This document shows, piece after piece, positions 1 to 11,768 of a stretch of 64,000 nt of DNA. Each line of letters opens with the position of its first letter. Positions within the stretch are counted from its first letter, which is position 1. The DNA is from Budorcas taxicolor (lineage: Eukaryota; Chordata; Mammalia; Artiodactyla; Bovidae): contig NC_068910.1 of assembly GCF_023091745.1 (NCBI RefSeq), positions 90,896,170-90,960,169 of the forward strand, in the 5' to 3' direction. A program made the position numbers and the translations under genes. A model generated the notes under the pieces. It ran no database searches and had not been told where the DNA came from. It saw only the letters and a program-made list of their open reading frames with translations.

Positions 1-80
1 TCCTTCATGGTTTCATTTTCTTTGTTAAAATGTAAAAACCATGCTTCTCATTTAGCTGGGAAGAACCTGACATTTGACTT

Positions 81-108
81 GTGTGTGTGTGGAATGTGTG
101 TGTGTGTG
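81..108. repeat. (TG)n microsatellite, interrupted
   Basis: Alternating TG with one GGAA interruption, directly abutting the tail end of the neighbouring minus-strand SINE. This is the usual position for a ruminant SINE-associated microsatellite. Confidence 0.8.
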
Positions 109-310
109 CACGCTCAGTCGTGTCTGACTCTTGGAAACCCCTACTGGAGCCCAGGCTCCTCTGTGCATGGGATTCCCCAGGCAAGAATACTGGAGCGGGT
201 TGCCATGGCCTCCTTCCGGGTATCTTCCCGACCAAGGGATGGAACCCGCATCTCCTATGTCTTCTGTGCAGGCAGGCAGATTCTCTACACCTAGTGCCAC
301 TGGGAAGCCC
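108..310 (-). mobile_element. Bov-tA/Bov-A type SINE
   Basis: The plus strand reads as the reverse complement of the ruminant tRNA-Glu-derived SINE. It has GCTCAGTCGTGTCTGACTC at the left, CAGGCAAGAATACTGGAG in the middle and GGGAAGCCC at the right, so the tRNA-like head is at the right end and the element points left. Short ORFs here are SINE sequence, not genes. Confidence 0.9.
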
Positions 311-552
311 ATCAGAGTCACTGTCATGGTTTCCATTCTGACATACAGTCAACCAAGGAAACTTAAATGCAAATGATGATTACTTGAGGAACAATTCACT
401 TCAAATGAAAATATGGATTTATAATTTATATAACTGTATACCTATGTATGTATTCATGTGTATACACGTATCTGTAATAAAAATGAATACTTACCTTTTG
501 TTTATAATGTGTGAGAAATGACTTCTTTATATATATTATTAACTCCTTCTGA

Positions 553-715
553 TAATCTACAGAGTAGTTACTATTATTATCCAGATTTTACAGATTAGGA
601 AATGGAATTGCCTGAGAGAGGATAAGAAATGTGTTGATGGGTATAGAAAGTGAGTGAGTGACAGAGTTGGGATTCAAATACTGGTAGGTTGTCTGTAGAA
701 TCGACACTGCAAACC
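553..715 (-). repeat. MIR-like ancient SINE relic
   Basis: It contains degraded MIR landmarks: ATTATTATCCAGATTTTACAG, a 'gagagaggataag' block, and 'gagttgggattcaaatac'. Divergence is high and the limits are approximate. Confidence 0.6.
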
Positions 716-771
716 AGGAAGCTATAAACACATGTACTGAAGAGTGGTTAAATTCCTAAAAACCCTTGCTT

Positions 772-955
772 CTGCTGTTACTAAGTCGCTTTGGTCGTGT
801 CCGACTCTGTGCGACCCCAGAGACGGCAGCCCACCAGGCTCCCCCGTCCCTGGGACTCTCCAGGCAAGATCACTGGAGTGGGTTGCCATTTCCTTCTCCA
901 AGGCATGAAAGTGAAAAGTGAAAGTAAGTCGCTCAGTCATGTCCGACTCCTAGCC
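772..955 (-). mobile_element. Bov-A/ART2A-type SINE fragment
   Basis: It starts with TGCTGTTACTAAGTCGC, continues through GTGCGACCCCAGAGACGGC and GGGTTGCCATTTCCTTCTCC, and ends with a second 'aagtcgctcagtcatgtccgac' unit. This layout is typical of ART2A-like ruminant elements. Subfamily assignment is tentative. Confidence 0.8.
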
Positions 956-2075
956 TTCTTAAACATTCCTAATAAAAGGAAGAGTGAGGAAATGTCTGAA
1001 GTCTTCAGAATAATGTAAAAACTGGACAAATTCACTGTTAAAACTGTTGATAAAAACGTGCTTTGAAGAGTGATGTGGCTGACCTGTTAAAATTTAAAAT
1101 ATTTAAATGCAAGCTGTATCACAGATATCTGGAGCCTTTGGAATTGATGTTGGGTACAGGAAGTCTGCATCTCGTCGTCTTTAGCTTTTCTTATTTTCTC
1201 TTAAACCTAAACCAACTGTGTTATCACTTTTGAAGTTATTAAAAATAAATCTCCATATTTGACACTAGAAATATTAGAGTATGTTTGAAGTACGGGTCAA
1301 GTGGAAATTTTCCACAGCTTGACTTACATGGTTCAAAAGGAATAGGTGGTATTTTTATGCTACTATGATTCCCTCAGAAAAGCACTTTTAAAAGTAAATG
1401 TTCTGATATCATCAGAGGCTGAAAGAATTTTTCATATGTATCAAGTTTTCCAACAGGAAGTGGGATTAACAATTCACATCCTGGCATTCGGTTCAGACTT
1501 GTGTTTGGAATGCTAATTATTTAGTGAAGAAGGTTGAGTCATGATTACTGGCCCATAATGAATCTTAAAATGACATATGTATATTTCAGAGACCTCTAAG
1601 CAAGTCAAAGTTATATGTAGTTATTTTTATAAGGGTGTTGGCGTCCTTAAAAACTAAAAATCTCATAAGATATCTTTATGCATTGAAGATGATCTAGTCT
1701 GTATGGGACAGATTTAGCTATCCCACAATAAGAAATGAAGCAGAAGCAAAACACAGTGCTGGTTACAGTGATTAATATGTGTTGAACATATTATCTAATG
1801 TTACCATATTATAGATATGTAAATACAATCATATTATACATATATTCATGTTAGTTATATTTTCATGTTAATACATCTGAACTTTGTCTCTTTCTTCCTT
1901 GTCTTCAAAAAGGTATTATTAAAGAAAGGAAGATACTAGGGCTTGCAAAAACTGTATTTAACTTCCATTTTATATTAAGGGGACAATTTTGTGTCACAAA
2001 AGAAAAGAGGAAAAATGAACTTAAATTCAATTCATCTGCTCCTCCTACTCCAGAAATTCTACTCACTCACTCCAA

Positions 2076-2077
2076 AC

Positions 2078-2110
<33 letters not shown>

Positions 2111-2121
2111 TGCGCGTGCGC
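2076..2121. repeat. (CA)n microsatellite with GC-alternating end
   Basis: About 18 CA dinucleotides run into TGCGCGTGCGC. The whole tract alternates purine and pyrimidine. It should be polymorphic in length. Confidence 0.9.
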
Positions 2122-3004
2122 AAACAAACCTATTTGAACTCCTAAACCACATAATAAAATACCAGAGGGTCCAGGAGCTGAGGAAAATAGTGAAGGGGCC
2201 TAGCAACAAGGGCTGCCTATAGGCTGTCTCCTCTTTCTTTTGACATCCTGAAGAGTTTTGAAGCCCAGTAAGAAGCGAGGGATAGATCTGAAAGTGGCCA
2301 GTCCTTTAGAGAGAAGCAAGGCCTGAGTTCTGCTTCTTTCTCACCTTCCGTGGCCAGGAAATGTGCTATTGGCATTCTTGATCTGGTTAGTCTGACTTTC
2401 CTACTCTCTTCTTCAGGCTTTCTCTGCTTTTTCCTGGTCTGTGCTGTGGTTTGGATTTTAACTAGCTTTACCAACCACCCCTCCATGACCCCAGAATTGG
2501 AGATTGGGATATTTGCAAAAAGGAAAACAAATGAACAGAAATAGTCACTTAATATTTACATGATTCTCACTGGATTACATTGCAAGTCCTTTGTCCTTTT
2601 CAAGTTGAGAAGAGGTTTCTTTGCTTAATCGTAATCCTCATTTTCACTTTTCTGTGAACAGCTAATTCACACTTTTGAGAACCAAGAGAGCTCTCTGGTT
2701 CTCCTTCTTTCTCAGTCTTCTCCTTTATCAGAGGACAATGTCCAGGGCCCCAAACTTTCTCTCAAGTCATCAAGGACTGAACTGAAATCTGACATTTATT
2801 TATTTGGTAAGCCATCCCACTCTTCTTTAGATACTTTTTGGTGATATTTTTAAAGATCAATAACTCATATATTGAATTTATGGATCTAATCTAATAAATT
2901 ACATTATTGCATTACAAAAATTCATGTATTCAATTATTAATTCATAAATCACATAGGCTCTAACCCTAGGATCTCACATTCTATTGTGGGAAACAATCAT
3001 TAAA

Positions 3005-3230
3005 GCCAAGAGTTAGTAAACTATTTCTATAAAGGCTCAGAGGATAAACATCTTGGCTTTTTGAGATATATACTTTTTGTTTCAGCTACTCAGCTCTGTT
3101 ATTCTAGTGGGAAAGCAGTCTTGGGCAACATGTAAACAAGTGAGTCCGGCTGTATTTGAATAAATCTTTACTTACAAAAACAGGTGGCACACCAAATTCA
3201 GACCCAGAGCCATAATTTGCTGACCCCTGA
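3005..3230. mobile_element. Non-autonomous hAT-type DNA transposon relic
   Basis: It holds the hallmark ends of a common mammalian MER-class hAT element: 'agttagtaaactatttctataaagg' near the left, 'aataaatctttacttacaaaaacaggtggc' in the middle and 'ttgctgacccctg' at the right. The element is old and diverged. I do not name the subfamily. Confidence 0.65.
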
Positions 3231-3265
3231 TATAAACAAGAGATAATTGTATTACCTCATATCAG

Positions 3266-3386
3266 GTGCTTGGAGAAGGGAATGGCAACCCACTCCAGTA
3301 TTCTTGCCTGGAAGAATCCACGGACAGAGAAAGCCTGGTGGGATACAGCCCATGGGGTTGCAAAGAGTTGGACACGGCTGAGCAAC

Positions 3387-3390
<4 letters not shown>
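3266..3390 (+). mobile_element. Bov-A type SINE, 5'-truncated
   Basis: Plus-oriented: GGAGAAGGGAATGGCAACCC, then CCAGTATTCTTGCCTGG, CATGGGGTTGCAAAGAGTTG and GACACGGCTGAGCAACTAAC. The tRNA-like head is missing. The element runs directly into an (AC)n tail. Confidence 0.9.

Positions 3391-3419
<29 letters not shown>
3389..3419. repeat. (AC)n microsatellite at SINE tail
   Basis: Uninterrupted AC repeat of about 15 units, grown from the 3' tail of the adjacent SINE. Confidence 0.9.
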
Positions 3420-3421
<2 letters not shown>

Positions 3422-4106
3422 TAGATGCTTAACTGTGGTATTGATATACAACAAAGAGTTCATGGAGGACACAGCAGGTGAACCTCAGCAAACTGACAAG
3501 AGGAGGAGGGACATATTCCAGGCTAATATAATAAGGACATATAGAGAATGCAGTATTGGTGACTGTTAGATGAGTTGACAGAGTGGCTTATAGTATGTGG
3601 CACCAAGAAGTATGAAGGGGGGCTGCAAGTCCCTGGAGGTTGTGGGCTTCATGTGCATTGCCCAGTTTGGACTTGCTATTTTAAATATGGTGGGTTCTAT
3701 TGAAAAATGGGATCTTCAGAGGCTCAGAGCCATGATCAATATGTATTTCAAAATTGCATTCCGGCTCCACTGGGCAAGGGGAATTAACAGGAAACAGTGC
3801 TAATGAAGGCAGATGAAAGCAAGATTGCTGGGGATGTTTGTAACAGATCAGGTTCAGAAGATTGAACCTGAAACAACACAGTGATAGTGAAAGGAGAAAA
3901 TGGTAGGATTAAGGAAATACAGTAACAGAGCCAGGAGTGAGGATGATGACATTGCGATTTAGGTGTCATAAACCAGATGTGGTGGGAGGTCCACAGAGGG
4001 CTCACAGAACCTGAGAGGCCTGAGGGAATTCAGTGTTTAGGGACACATCAGAGAAGTGAGTACAGGGGTCCAGCTCACTGTTCCTTGTCTTACTATACTG
4101 GCTCAC

Positions 4107-4192
4107 GGAACACACATACAGAGAACACACACACACGCTTACAAATACTTAGTAAACTGGATCACGGGACACACATACAACACACACACATT
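4107..4192. repeat. Degenerate CA-rich repeat with local duplication
   Basis: Two related blocks of about 60 bp, each of the form '(g)gctcacggaacacacataca ... cacaca' then 'gatcacgggacacacataca ... cacaca', separated by 'acaaatacttagtaaactg'. It looks like a small tandem duplication with later CA growth. Confidence 0.6.
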
Positions 4193-4229
4193 CCCAAATA
4201 GCTAGTGAGACCTCTTCCTCATGGCATTC

Positions 4230-4462
4230 CTGATCCGCTTACCCTGTTCTATTTTTCCAAAGCACCAACTGCTTCTACTATACAGCTGACTTTTAAAAAA
4301 ATGCTTATTATTAATCTTCTATCTCCCCCACTAAATGTAAGGTTCAGAAGGACAGGAACTTGTATTAACTTTGCTCACTGAAGCAGCCTCAACAACTAGA
4401 ATAGTGCCTGTCACATTGTAGGTATTCAATAAATAGAGTTGATGAATAAATAAATTTAAAAT
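4230..4462 (+). repeat. LINE L2 3'-end relic
   Basis: It ends with the classic L2 signature 'agtgcctgtcacattgtagg', 'tattcaataaa' and 'gatgaataaataaa'. It is preceded by 'ccccactaaatgtaagg', 'ggacaggaact' and 'tttgctcactg'. Limits are approximate. Confidence 0.7.
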
Positions 4463-4817
4463 TGTGTATATAACTGCCATTTTGAGCCCTGACTCTTAAT
4501 ATCTTTATTCAACTGTTGCCTCTATAACATTCTAGCATCTTTTGTCATTTGGTAAAAAGATTATTTCTATTTGGTATTTAAAATAAATCCATTTCGCTGC
4601 TATACTATTTTTACATTCAAAAGGTTAATTCTATATGATGATGCTTTCCAAATGGAACTTTGTAATTGTTCAGTCTGGCTGAAGAAACTATCATTTGGTA
4701 ATGAGAGATCCCTGCCCACCATGTCCTTCTTGATAATTTGGTCTACTTGGGTTCTAAATTCCCTTTGAGCAGGAACCATACTTTATACATGTGTAAAATA
4801 AAACCATATTTTATACA

Positions 4818-4846
4818 TGTGTATGTGTGTGTGTGTGTGTGTGTGT
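4818..4846. repeat. (TG)n microsatellite
   Basis: GTATGTG followed by an uninterrupted TG run. The flanks contain a short direct repeat, 'catattttatacatgtgta' against 'catactttatacatgtgta', immediately upstream. Confidence 0.85.
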
Positions 4847-6234
4847 AAGAGACACAACACATCTGTGCACATGCCCATGCACAGAGGCTGGTGCAGAACA
4901 CACAGAAGATGCTCAATAAGCATTTTCCTATGCTCTGATTAATGAGAAAGCTGATGTCTATAGCCATGAATATATACGTGCGGAGAGGTGGTGGTACCAT
5001 CAGGCATTCCAGATTTATCCATGAGAGAATGTTCTTATGCCAAAGGCTGTTTCATGAATGTCTAGGCTATGATTCAGATAGGATTTCCCTGGTTGCAAAA
5101 ACATGCCCTGGTTTAATTCCTGAATCAAGTGGATTTATTTCTATGAAGACCCCCCTTGCTGTGGGGTCTTTCAGTGGCTAGCTTTGTTTCACAGGTATGA
5201 AAACAGGAAGCCAGCAGCAGTTCCCAGAAAAGAAGAGATTAGTGCTTACTGTTAGATTTGTACAGCATTTTACTAAAGATGGTTAGCAGTTTTATGTTTC
5301 TTCTTTCTTTTATCACATTTTGTCATACACTAAATTCAGTAATTTTATCATCAGATGGTATGTTCCTCAGATGCAAGGATAATGTTTCATTTTTATCTTT
5401 CCGAGGAGCAACTACATTATCTAACTATACAAAGCAGGGCACTCAATAAGTTAACTGAATTTGAATTATAAAATGGTTTTGGTAAAAAAAAATTTTTTTT
5501 CTTACCTCCTAAGCTAGAAGTTGCTGTTTTTGAAAAGAAAGAATTATCTTAGAAAATTCTGATGTTTGGCTCATGTAACTTATACCTTCTTTCAGCCCCT
5601 TTCAGGCGACTGTCACATCAATTTGTGATTTCTCTGTGAATATATTAAAGTTCACTGAATAATAATTACCAAAAAGTCATAAATGTAGGATTGAGGTTCA
5701 TTTTAATTAGAGGGGAAAAAAAAAATCTCCGTGTTAACAAACTACCTAGATTCTCCTTTTATTTCAACATATTTCCCTGTGAATGGAGACTGAACTATGT
5801 TGAATTTATAACAAGAGCAAACAAACAGATATAACCTACAACTTATGAGCCAGTGCTGTGTTCAGCAGGTTTCCAAATGAACACTTTTTCTTTGATAGTA
5901 TCTGTTAACTAGCTATATTTCTTAATCTTCATAAATGCCATCACTTAATTACTTTAACTCTTTTTAATGATTTGCTAAATCAGCAAGTCTGTCTTTTCTG
6001 GTTAAAGTGCTCCCTCTGGTGTTCACTGCCCAAGATGCACCAGCTCCAATCGACTGCATTTGTGTGTTAACATGCTTGGTTCTAAAGCAGAGAAAAATGG
6101 AGGAGTTCTAAAAGATTTAAACACATTTCACCTTTAAGTTAAACCTTTTAAGCAAAGATAGTGATGTCATCGAGCAAGACAAGAAGAAATATCTGGAAGT
6201 TCCCTTAGAATCTAAAAACCAGCAAGATAATTAC

Positions 6235-6277
6235 CTCCCTCCACTGCTCACAGCTTCGCCTCCTCTCTGATAAGTTA
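6235..6277 (-). CDS. ROBO1: ROBO1 43-nt cytoplasmic exon
   Basis: The minus strand reads ...ccag, then 43 nt encoding (V)TYQRGGEAVSSGG(R), then gtaatt. It is the first part of the cytoplasmic region after the 27-nt microexon and matches the ROBO1 segment just inside the membrane. The first two bases complete a Val codon begun by the previous exon; the last two (AG) start an Arg codon finished by the next exon outside the window. Because 43 is not a multiple of three, skipping it would shift the frame, so it is probably constitutive. The exon is too short for an ORF search and rests on homology plus good splice sites. Function: this linker leads to the conserved cytoplasmic motifs that recruit SLIT-ROBO signalling partners. 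Confidence 0.93.
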
Positions 6278-7683
6278 CTGGAATGTTACAAAAAAACAAA
6301 AAGGAACAATTAATAGACATGCTTGCATTTATATATCAAAAGCTATGACATTCAAGAGCATCTTTCTCGAATGGAATGCTTTCTCCCTTTCTACTTAGAA
6401 GCATTGCAAACATTCATCACAGGAAATAGATTTCTGATTCAACTAGTATTTTTTAAAGATGGTATAGAATTAAATGTTATTCTTATTTTCTTAATGTGTT
6501 AACAAGTTTGAAAACTAAGGAGAAGCAAACTTCAGTATACCCTTATTAAACATAATAACTATTACACATTTGTACATTCACATTCTCAGATTTCTATCTT
6601 GAATTTATTATTAGATCATGTAATTTCATGATTTTATATAAGTGGAATCTTACATTTTGGAAAATAAAAACCTACCAGACCATTTCCCCAGAAATATGAG
6701 TAACAGTAAGACGGATATAAATGTGAAAATAAACCTTTCTCTCCACACACAAAGCTGTATGCCAAGTTGTGACTATTAATTAATGCGACCTATGTTTTAT
6801 TGTGGTTTGAGAAAATATTTCTCATTATATTTTCATCAGACATGTATACATAGTGAAAATATATTTTAATGGCCCTGAAAGCATTCTCAGCTTAATAAGT
6901 TATGGATATAAAATTTAGCCATGACAAAAAAAGATCTGCACATAGTTGTCAAGGGGTTAAAATATTAGCTTTTCTGTATATACAGACACATTTTCTAAGA
7001 ACAAATGTGTTTCTAAAAGCTGCCAAATTCTGCTACTTAGAAGAACTCCAAACTGGGAGTCTGTTAAGGAGAGATAACTGCATCCAGTGATTATAATAAC
7101 TGGATTAAAACCGAGAAAGGAGGACCACAGGTACATTTTTACTAAAGGTGATGTGAAAGAAGAGGACCCTCTTTGAAAGAAACTGAATAGAACAGAATAT
7201 TAGGACTTGGACTTAGGGAAAATGAAAAGCTTTATCTTTCAAATGTGCTGTGTATTTTGGTTACCTTTAAGAATGTTGATTCTATGAACAGAGAATTGCT
7301 TGGGAGAGAAAATTTTGTTGGAAATCCAGAAAGCTTAAGTTAAGGGGGAAAAAAATGCACTGCCAAGTCTAAAATAATCAATTGATCATTAGCATGTTAA
7401 ATCATGCTGAGGGTAGAAACAGTTTGCCTATCTAATGAAACTCATGCAAACAAGGCTCAGATGCACTGTGGAGTCATGAGTAAACAGCTGCACTGAAGGA
7501 TGACGAGCAACACCAACCGCTTCTACTCCAAGTGCATGCCGCTATGAGTAAATGAAGTACTGTTTCCATCGTAAGTCCTTTCCCCCCAGCTTACTGCAGA
7601 AAATGAAATAAAAACAGCAACACAATAGTATAACACATGCCGAACTAACAAAGGAAAGGAGGAGGGGAAGCGCAAATATATAC
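6278..7683 (-). other. ROBO1: ROBO1 intron between 27-nt and 43-nt exons
   Basis: A 1.4-kb intron with no recognisable mobile element. Its first 280 nt (7403-7683) carry four GCATG motifs on the transcribed strand, annotated separately. The rest is AT-rich unique sequence. Confidence 0.85.
7403..7640 (-). promoter_or_regulatory. ROBO1: RBFOX-type GCATG cluster downstream of 27-nt microexon
   Basis: In the transcript sense, GCATG occurs at 7636-7640, 7535-7539, 7443-7447 (within a full TGCATG, 7443-7448) and 7403-7407. That is about 43 to 280 nt beyond the donor of the 27-nt exon. About 0.3 copies would be expected by chance in 280 nt. RBFOX proteins bound downstream of a cassette exon usually promote its inclusion, so this is a plausible intronic splicing enhancer. 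The binding itself is inferred. Confidence 0.6.
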
Positions 7684-7710
7684 CTGTTGGTGTGAAGGTA
7701 AAAGACGGGA
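7684..7710 (-). CDS. ROBO1: ROBO1 27-nt microexon (VPSFTFTPT)
   Basis: The minus strand shows gatttttcag, then 27 nt, then gtatat. With the split first codon it encodes V-P-S-F-T-F-T-P-T, which is the ROBO1 sequence following AGIRK. Both flanking junctions are phase 1 and the length is a multiple of three, so the exon can be skipped cleanly to give AGIRK-VTYQRGG. It adds a Ser/Thr-rich patch immediately after the membrane-proximal basic region. I recall annotated ROBO1 isoforms lacking this segment, but that is memory and not seen here. The weak donor (gtatat) and a downstream GCATG cluster fit a regulated cassette exon. Confidence 0.92.
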
Positions 7711-10700
7711 CTGAAAAATCAAAACAAAATATAAACCAGTTATTAAGCTGAAGAGAGAAAGGGAACATATCACATTAGTATAAATCAAGCAGACAGCTGA
7801 ACATAAAACAAATGTAAATAACTAAGCCAGTCGTTCTGACGCTCTGATAGTGAATAAAACCGAATCTGAGGGTCTCTGCAGGTACCATTTCGAAGCATCT
7901 GACATTCTAGGATGGGAGGGGGGTGGGGACTGTGCTGGGTTAGCCTGCGGATGACCCCTGCTTTTAGTAATAGAGACTTGGCTCACGGCTTTGGTACAAA
8001 CAGGAATCCTCTACTATTAATCACTTCCAAACACTGGATAATGGGTTCTTAAACAAGTATTATCAGGGTCTTGCCTAACCTTATCTAGAAATCTGAAAGT
8101 AAATGCTTATTAAAGTGGACTAACTAATATAATAGGTGCACGTGAGCATTCATCACCTAGAGAGAGACAGTGATACAGAGAGAGGGAAGGAGAGAGCAAA
8201 TGACATAAAGACAGAAAGAAAACTAGAAAGAAGACCGAAAGAAGAAGAAAGGAAAAAGACCGAAAGAAAAGGAGGGAGGGAAGAAGACAGAAAGAAAGGA
8301 AGAAAGAAAAGGGAAGGAAGGAAGAAAGCAAGCAAAGAAAAAACTGGAACAAAGAAAACCATAAAACTGAACTGTTTGGCTGACAAGCAATGTCTGATGC
8401 CTTAATATAAAGAGTGTATTGCTACATTTTTATCATCATAGAAATTGGTGAATGGACAGACTATATAGGGGGTTTTAACTTTAATTCTGCTATTATAGTT
8501 TATATCTAGAAGCTTTCTAGAAGTAGGCTGAGCATTTAAAAATAATAGCACATCAAAAGCTAAACAATAGAACAATAATGCTCCTCTGAAAATCTTCACT
8601 CTCTGCAGTTATAAATCTTAATCTAATCAATAATGCCTGAAATTGAACTGCAGACCTCAAAAGTGGCATTCTTGCCTCCCCCATTTGTCCTATCGTCTCC
8701 CATTCCTGGCTGTTGGATAACACCAGAGTTATTTCCATGACATTTCATAGAGGGAGGAGGCTGACTTTTTTTTGCCCAAGCTCTTCACATTAATTTAAAG
8801 TAAACACTGCCCTGGTAAAGAAAGCAAGAGAATCTACATTACTCCTTGAAGACTAAAATTTGCTTTTAAGAAATCCTTAATACACACAAACTAGAATACC
8901 GATTACTTATCATGGATCAAAAAGCTGCCAAAAATGTATTTTCCACTTCATATTTGAATGTCTACAAGAAATTTACTTTAGGATTAGAGCACTGGGGTTG
9001 CAGACTTGAATGCCATAGCATCCTTTACAACTGTCACTTCTTACCAAACCATTTTATCTCTGAGCATACTAGGAAGGAAAAAAAAAAAAACAAAACTCTC
9101 AGTGCTGGGGATCCAGTTTATACACTGTCTTCTTTCGCTGCATAGCAGTCTGTCTTAAGAATTCTATTGTGTTTTCTTTCAGTCAGGTCTTTTCAGAGAG
9201 TCAATGTAATTTAGCTACAATCAAAAATTCAGAGCAATAGTAACTTGTCCTCATAAAAAATATAAAAGACATACATTTGAAAGTAAAGGTACTCAAGCAA
9301 GAATGGAGTGCCTGAACATTAATTTGCAATCACAAGGACACAGGGGAAAAATGAAAGGTCCTTGTCAGTACTCCTAGCCAACTGCTAACCTCAGTTTAAG
9401 GAATGGAAGAAGAGATGAAAAGAGGTCCATCTAAATGAAATTTTTACAGCTGGTTCACCAAAGGACAACTTAATTCTCAAAGCTTCCAGTAATAAAATAA
9501 ATCATTTTATCCAGTGATGCTGGTGCACTATGTGGACAAAGGGTACAAGCAGAGGGAATACCTACAGATAAATGTAGGGGGAAAATGTTAAAAATGCTCA
9601 CTATTACCCAAAGTCAAACCCTGGCTTGATGTTTCATAGGGCAGTAGGCTCTTTCACATGGATTTCTTTTAAATATTTCACTTCATTTTTTCTTAGGCTG
9701 ACCAGCATTGTTTCAGGCACAGTCAATTTAAGATTTCAGAATTCACTTTTTAAAATTGCACAGAACCAGAAATACGAAAAAGTGCCAAAAAGGCAGAGTG
9801 AGGAAAGCAGAATCAAATGCTCACCAATTACATTTGTGATTATGTTCTATGATTTCTGCTTAACACGAGCTAGTTAAAAGGACAATATTAGTGTAATAGG
9901 TTTTGCAGAAAGAGCGCATAGGCATTTTCAAGCATGCTTACAGTGCATTAGTAAGAGAAAAGAAACATTTCAGAAGGGAAGAAGGTTTCATGTCACATAT
10001 TTAGGTTTCAAAACTAGAGAGAGCATTCCATTGTTACAACTGCACGGCTATCACACTCATGGTAATAAAAATTATAAAATTCCTAGAAACTCAAAAGATT
10101 CTATATCTAGATATTAGTCACTTTTCCTCATTCAAATGGGATTTCAGAACACAACACCCAACAGCCCGCCCGTGCCCTGCTCCACAACACACAGACACCC
10201 ACAAACCCCTTCTCTGCCTTATTTTTGGGGCAAAGGTTTTATATGGTAATGCGTGGCCCTGACACTGTTCTTTGAATGTGCGATGAGCACTTAGTCTCTT
10301 CGCAGTAACCTCTCAGTCCCCATTTTCCATTTCACAGGCAGGGATACTGACATTTTTGTTTTAATATTGACATAGGACACATATCTGAAAAAAACATATT
10401 TAAGGATGATAATGCTAAGGCAAATGTGTGTACATAAGGAGACTGCTGTGGAGCCATGGGCCAGAGGCACGTTCATCGATTTCCACAGTGTGGGTGATGA
10501 ATTTGTGTTGACTTTCTTGCCAAGACCCCTTGTGACCGAGAGCACAAATATTTTAGACTGCTATCTCAGACTGTTTCACAAACTCAGAGGGATAGTAAGT
10601 AGGACTTTTCATTGAGAAAAGGTCTAACTAGCTCTAACAAATTCTGACTTTGCCATATCAATGCTCAGAGAAATGGCATGGCCAAGCCACATGAGAAATG

Positions 10701-11768
10701 TTCATTTAGGAAATATGTAGACAATTTTTTTTTTAAGGAGCGTGATGGTGGGAGTGGGTATTTACTAGTCATCCTCTTTAAATCTGCTTTGCAGCAAAAG
10801 TATTGTCTTAGACTTATAGACCCTATAACTAGGGTGGATGTATATCCTGTCATCCAAAAACCAAGACAATTTTGAGACCCAAAGGAGCACTGTCAATAAT
10901 TTAGTTGGACTAAAGACATAAAGTGGGCCTGTGGGCTGAAAACTTACAATCACCTTGTTGATAGCCCAGAGTTGATGAAGATATTTGAGGAGAGAAAGGG
11001 AAAAGGATTATCTGTCTGAGAGTAATAAAAAACTCATCAGGAAATGAAAAATATGAACCACCAATCTGCAGACTTAGAGAATATGTGGAAAAAGTGTCTG
11101 CGAATTCTTCAGCTTATTTGACTCATCCATAAAGTTATAAATAATTTTAGCCAAATAAACTTTAACTGCAGATACATTTTTAACAAAATCATCGTTGTCC
11201 ATCAACAGTATATACGTAGTCAGCTCTGCAACTTTAAACATAACAATAAAAAAGTACTAAGTGTTCTCTCTCTGCAAACTGAAGCACATTATTCATTCAT
11301 GCATTCTATATTCACTAAGAAACAATTATTTTATAAATAATCAGAAATACAATTATTTATAAATAATCTCTTTCGCTTCACAAAGGGGAATGATGCTCCC
11401 TTTAAAGTTGTATGACAGTCCAAAGCTTGGATTTGTAATTCCTGAGACATGGAGATTAAAAATTTTCCTCCAGGATATAAAGCAATAAAGTAATTCCCTA
11501 AGAGAACAAGGGAGTGGTATTACTACCAAGTGAAGACCTACCCTGGTGAAATATATTTTAAAGAAATTGAGCTTGAAACAGATAAGTCCTATTGTAGTAC
11601 TGATATCCAAGTGGAGTTTATACCTAGACATTGCAATAAAATAAAAGCCGTTTTGTAAATTTTTATATTTTAAAATAATAATATAGGATATATAATCAAG
11701 AATAACTTAGAGTCATATATTGAAATCAAGAGATATGTAAAACATGAAAAATTTAGGAAAGGTAATAC
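7711..11768 (-). other. ROBO1: ROBO1 intron after the transmembrane exon
   Basis: A 4.06-kb intron. It holds a purine-rich GA tract (8157-8345) and otherwise AT-rich unique sequence. No SINE or LINE copy is recognisable. Short ORFs here are not supported by any homology I can see. Confidence 0.8.
8157..8345. repeat. GA-rich (AAAG/GAAG) low-complexity tract
   Basis: About 190 bp of almost pure purine on the plus strand (AGAAAGAAG, GGAAGGAAG, AAGAAAGG units). The Lys/Arg/Glu-rich and Ser/Leu/Phe-rich ORFs on either strand are by-products of this composition. The tract is a polypyrimidine run in the ROBO1 transcript. Confidence 0.9.

Larger units (their letters stand above)
1..6234 (-). other. 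ROBO1: ROBO1 intron (partial, 3'-most in window)
   Basis: No coding exon is recognisable. The next expected ROBO1 exon, encoding PGLLNISEPAAQ and onward, was looked for and not found, so it should lie below position 1. The stretch contains two ruminant SINEs, a MIR relic (about 553-715), a (CA)n tract, an old hAT relic followed by a Bov-A SINE with (AC)n tail, an L2 3' end and a (TG)n tract. From about 4860 to 6230 I see only AT-rich unique sequence. Confidence 0.8.

Noticed and set aside
1..6234. A further ROBO1 cytoplasmic exon (PGLLNISEPAAQ and onward)
   Set aside because: Searched for by expected reverse-complement codons and not found. The exon probably lies outside the window.
8110..8405. 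Overlapping ORFs rich in Lys/Arg/Glu or Ser/Leu/Phe
   Set aside because: They are produced by the GA-rich low-complexity tract and do not represent a gene.
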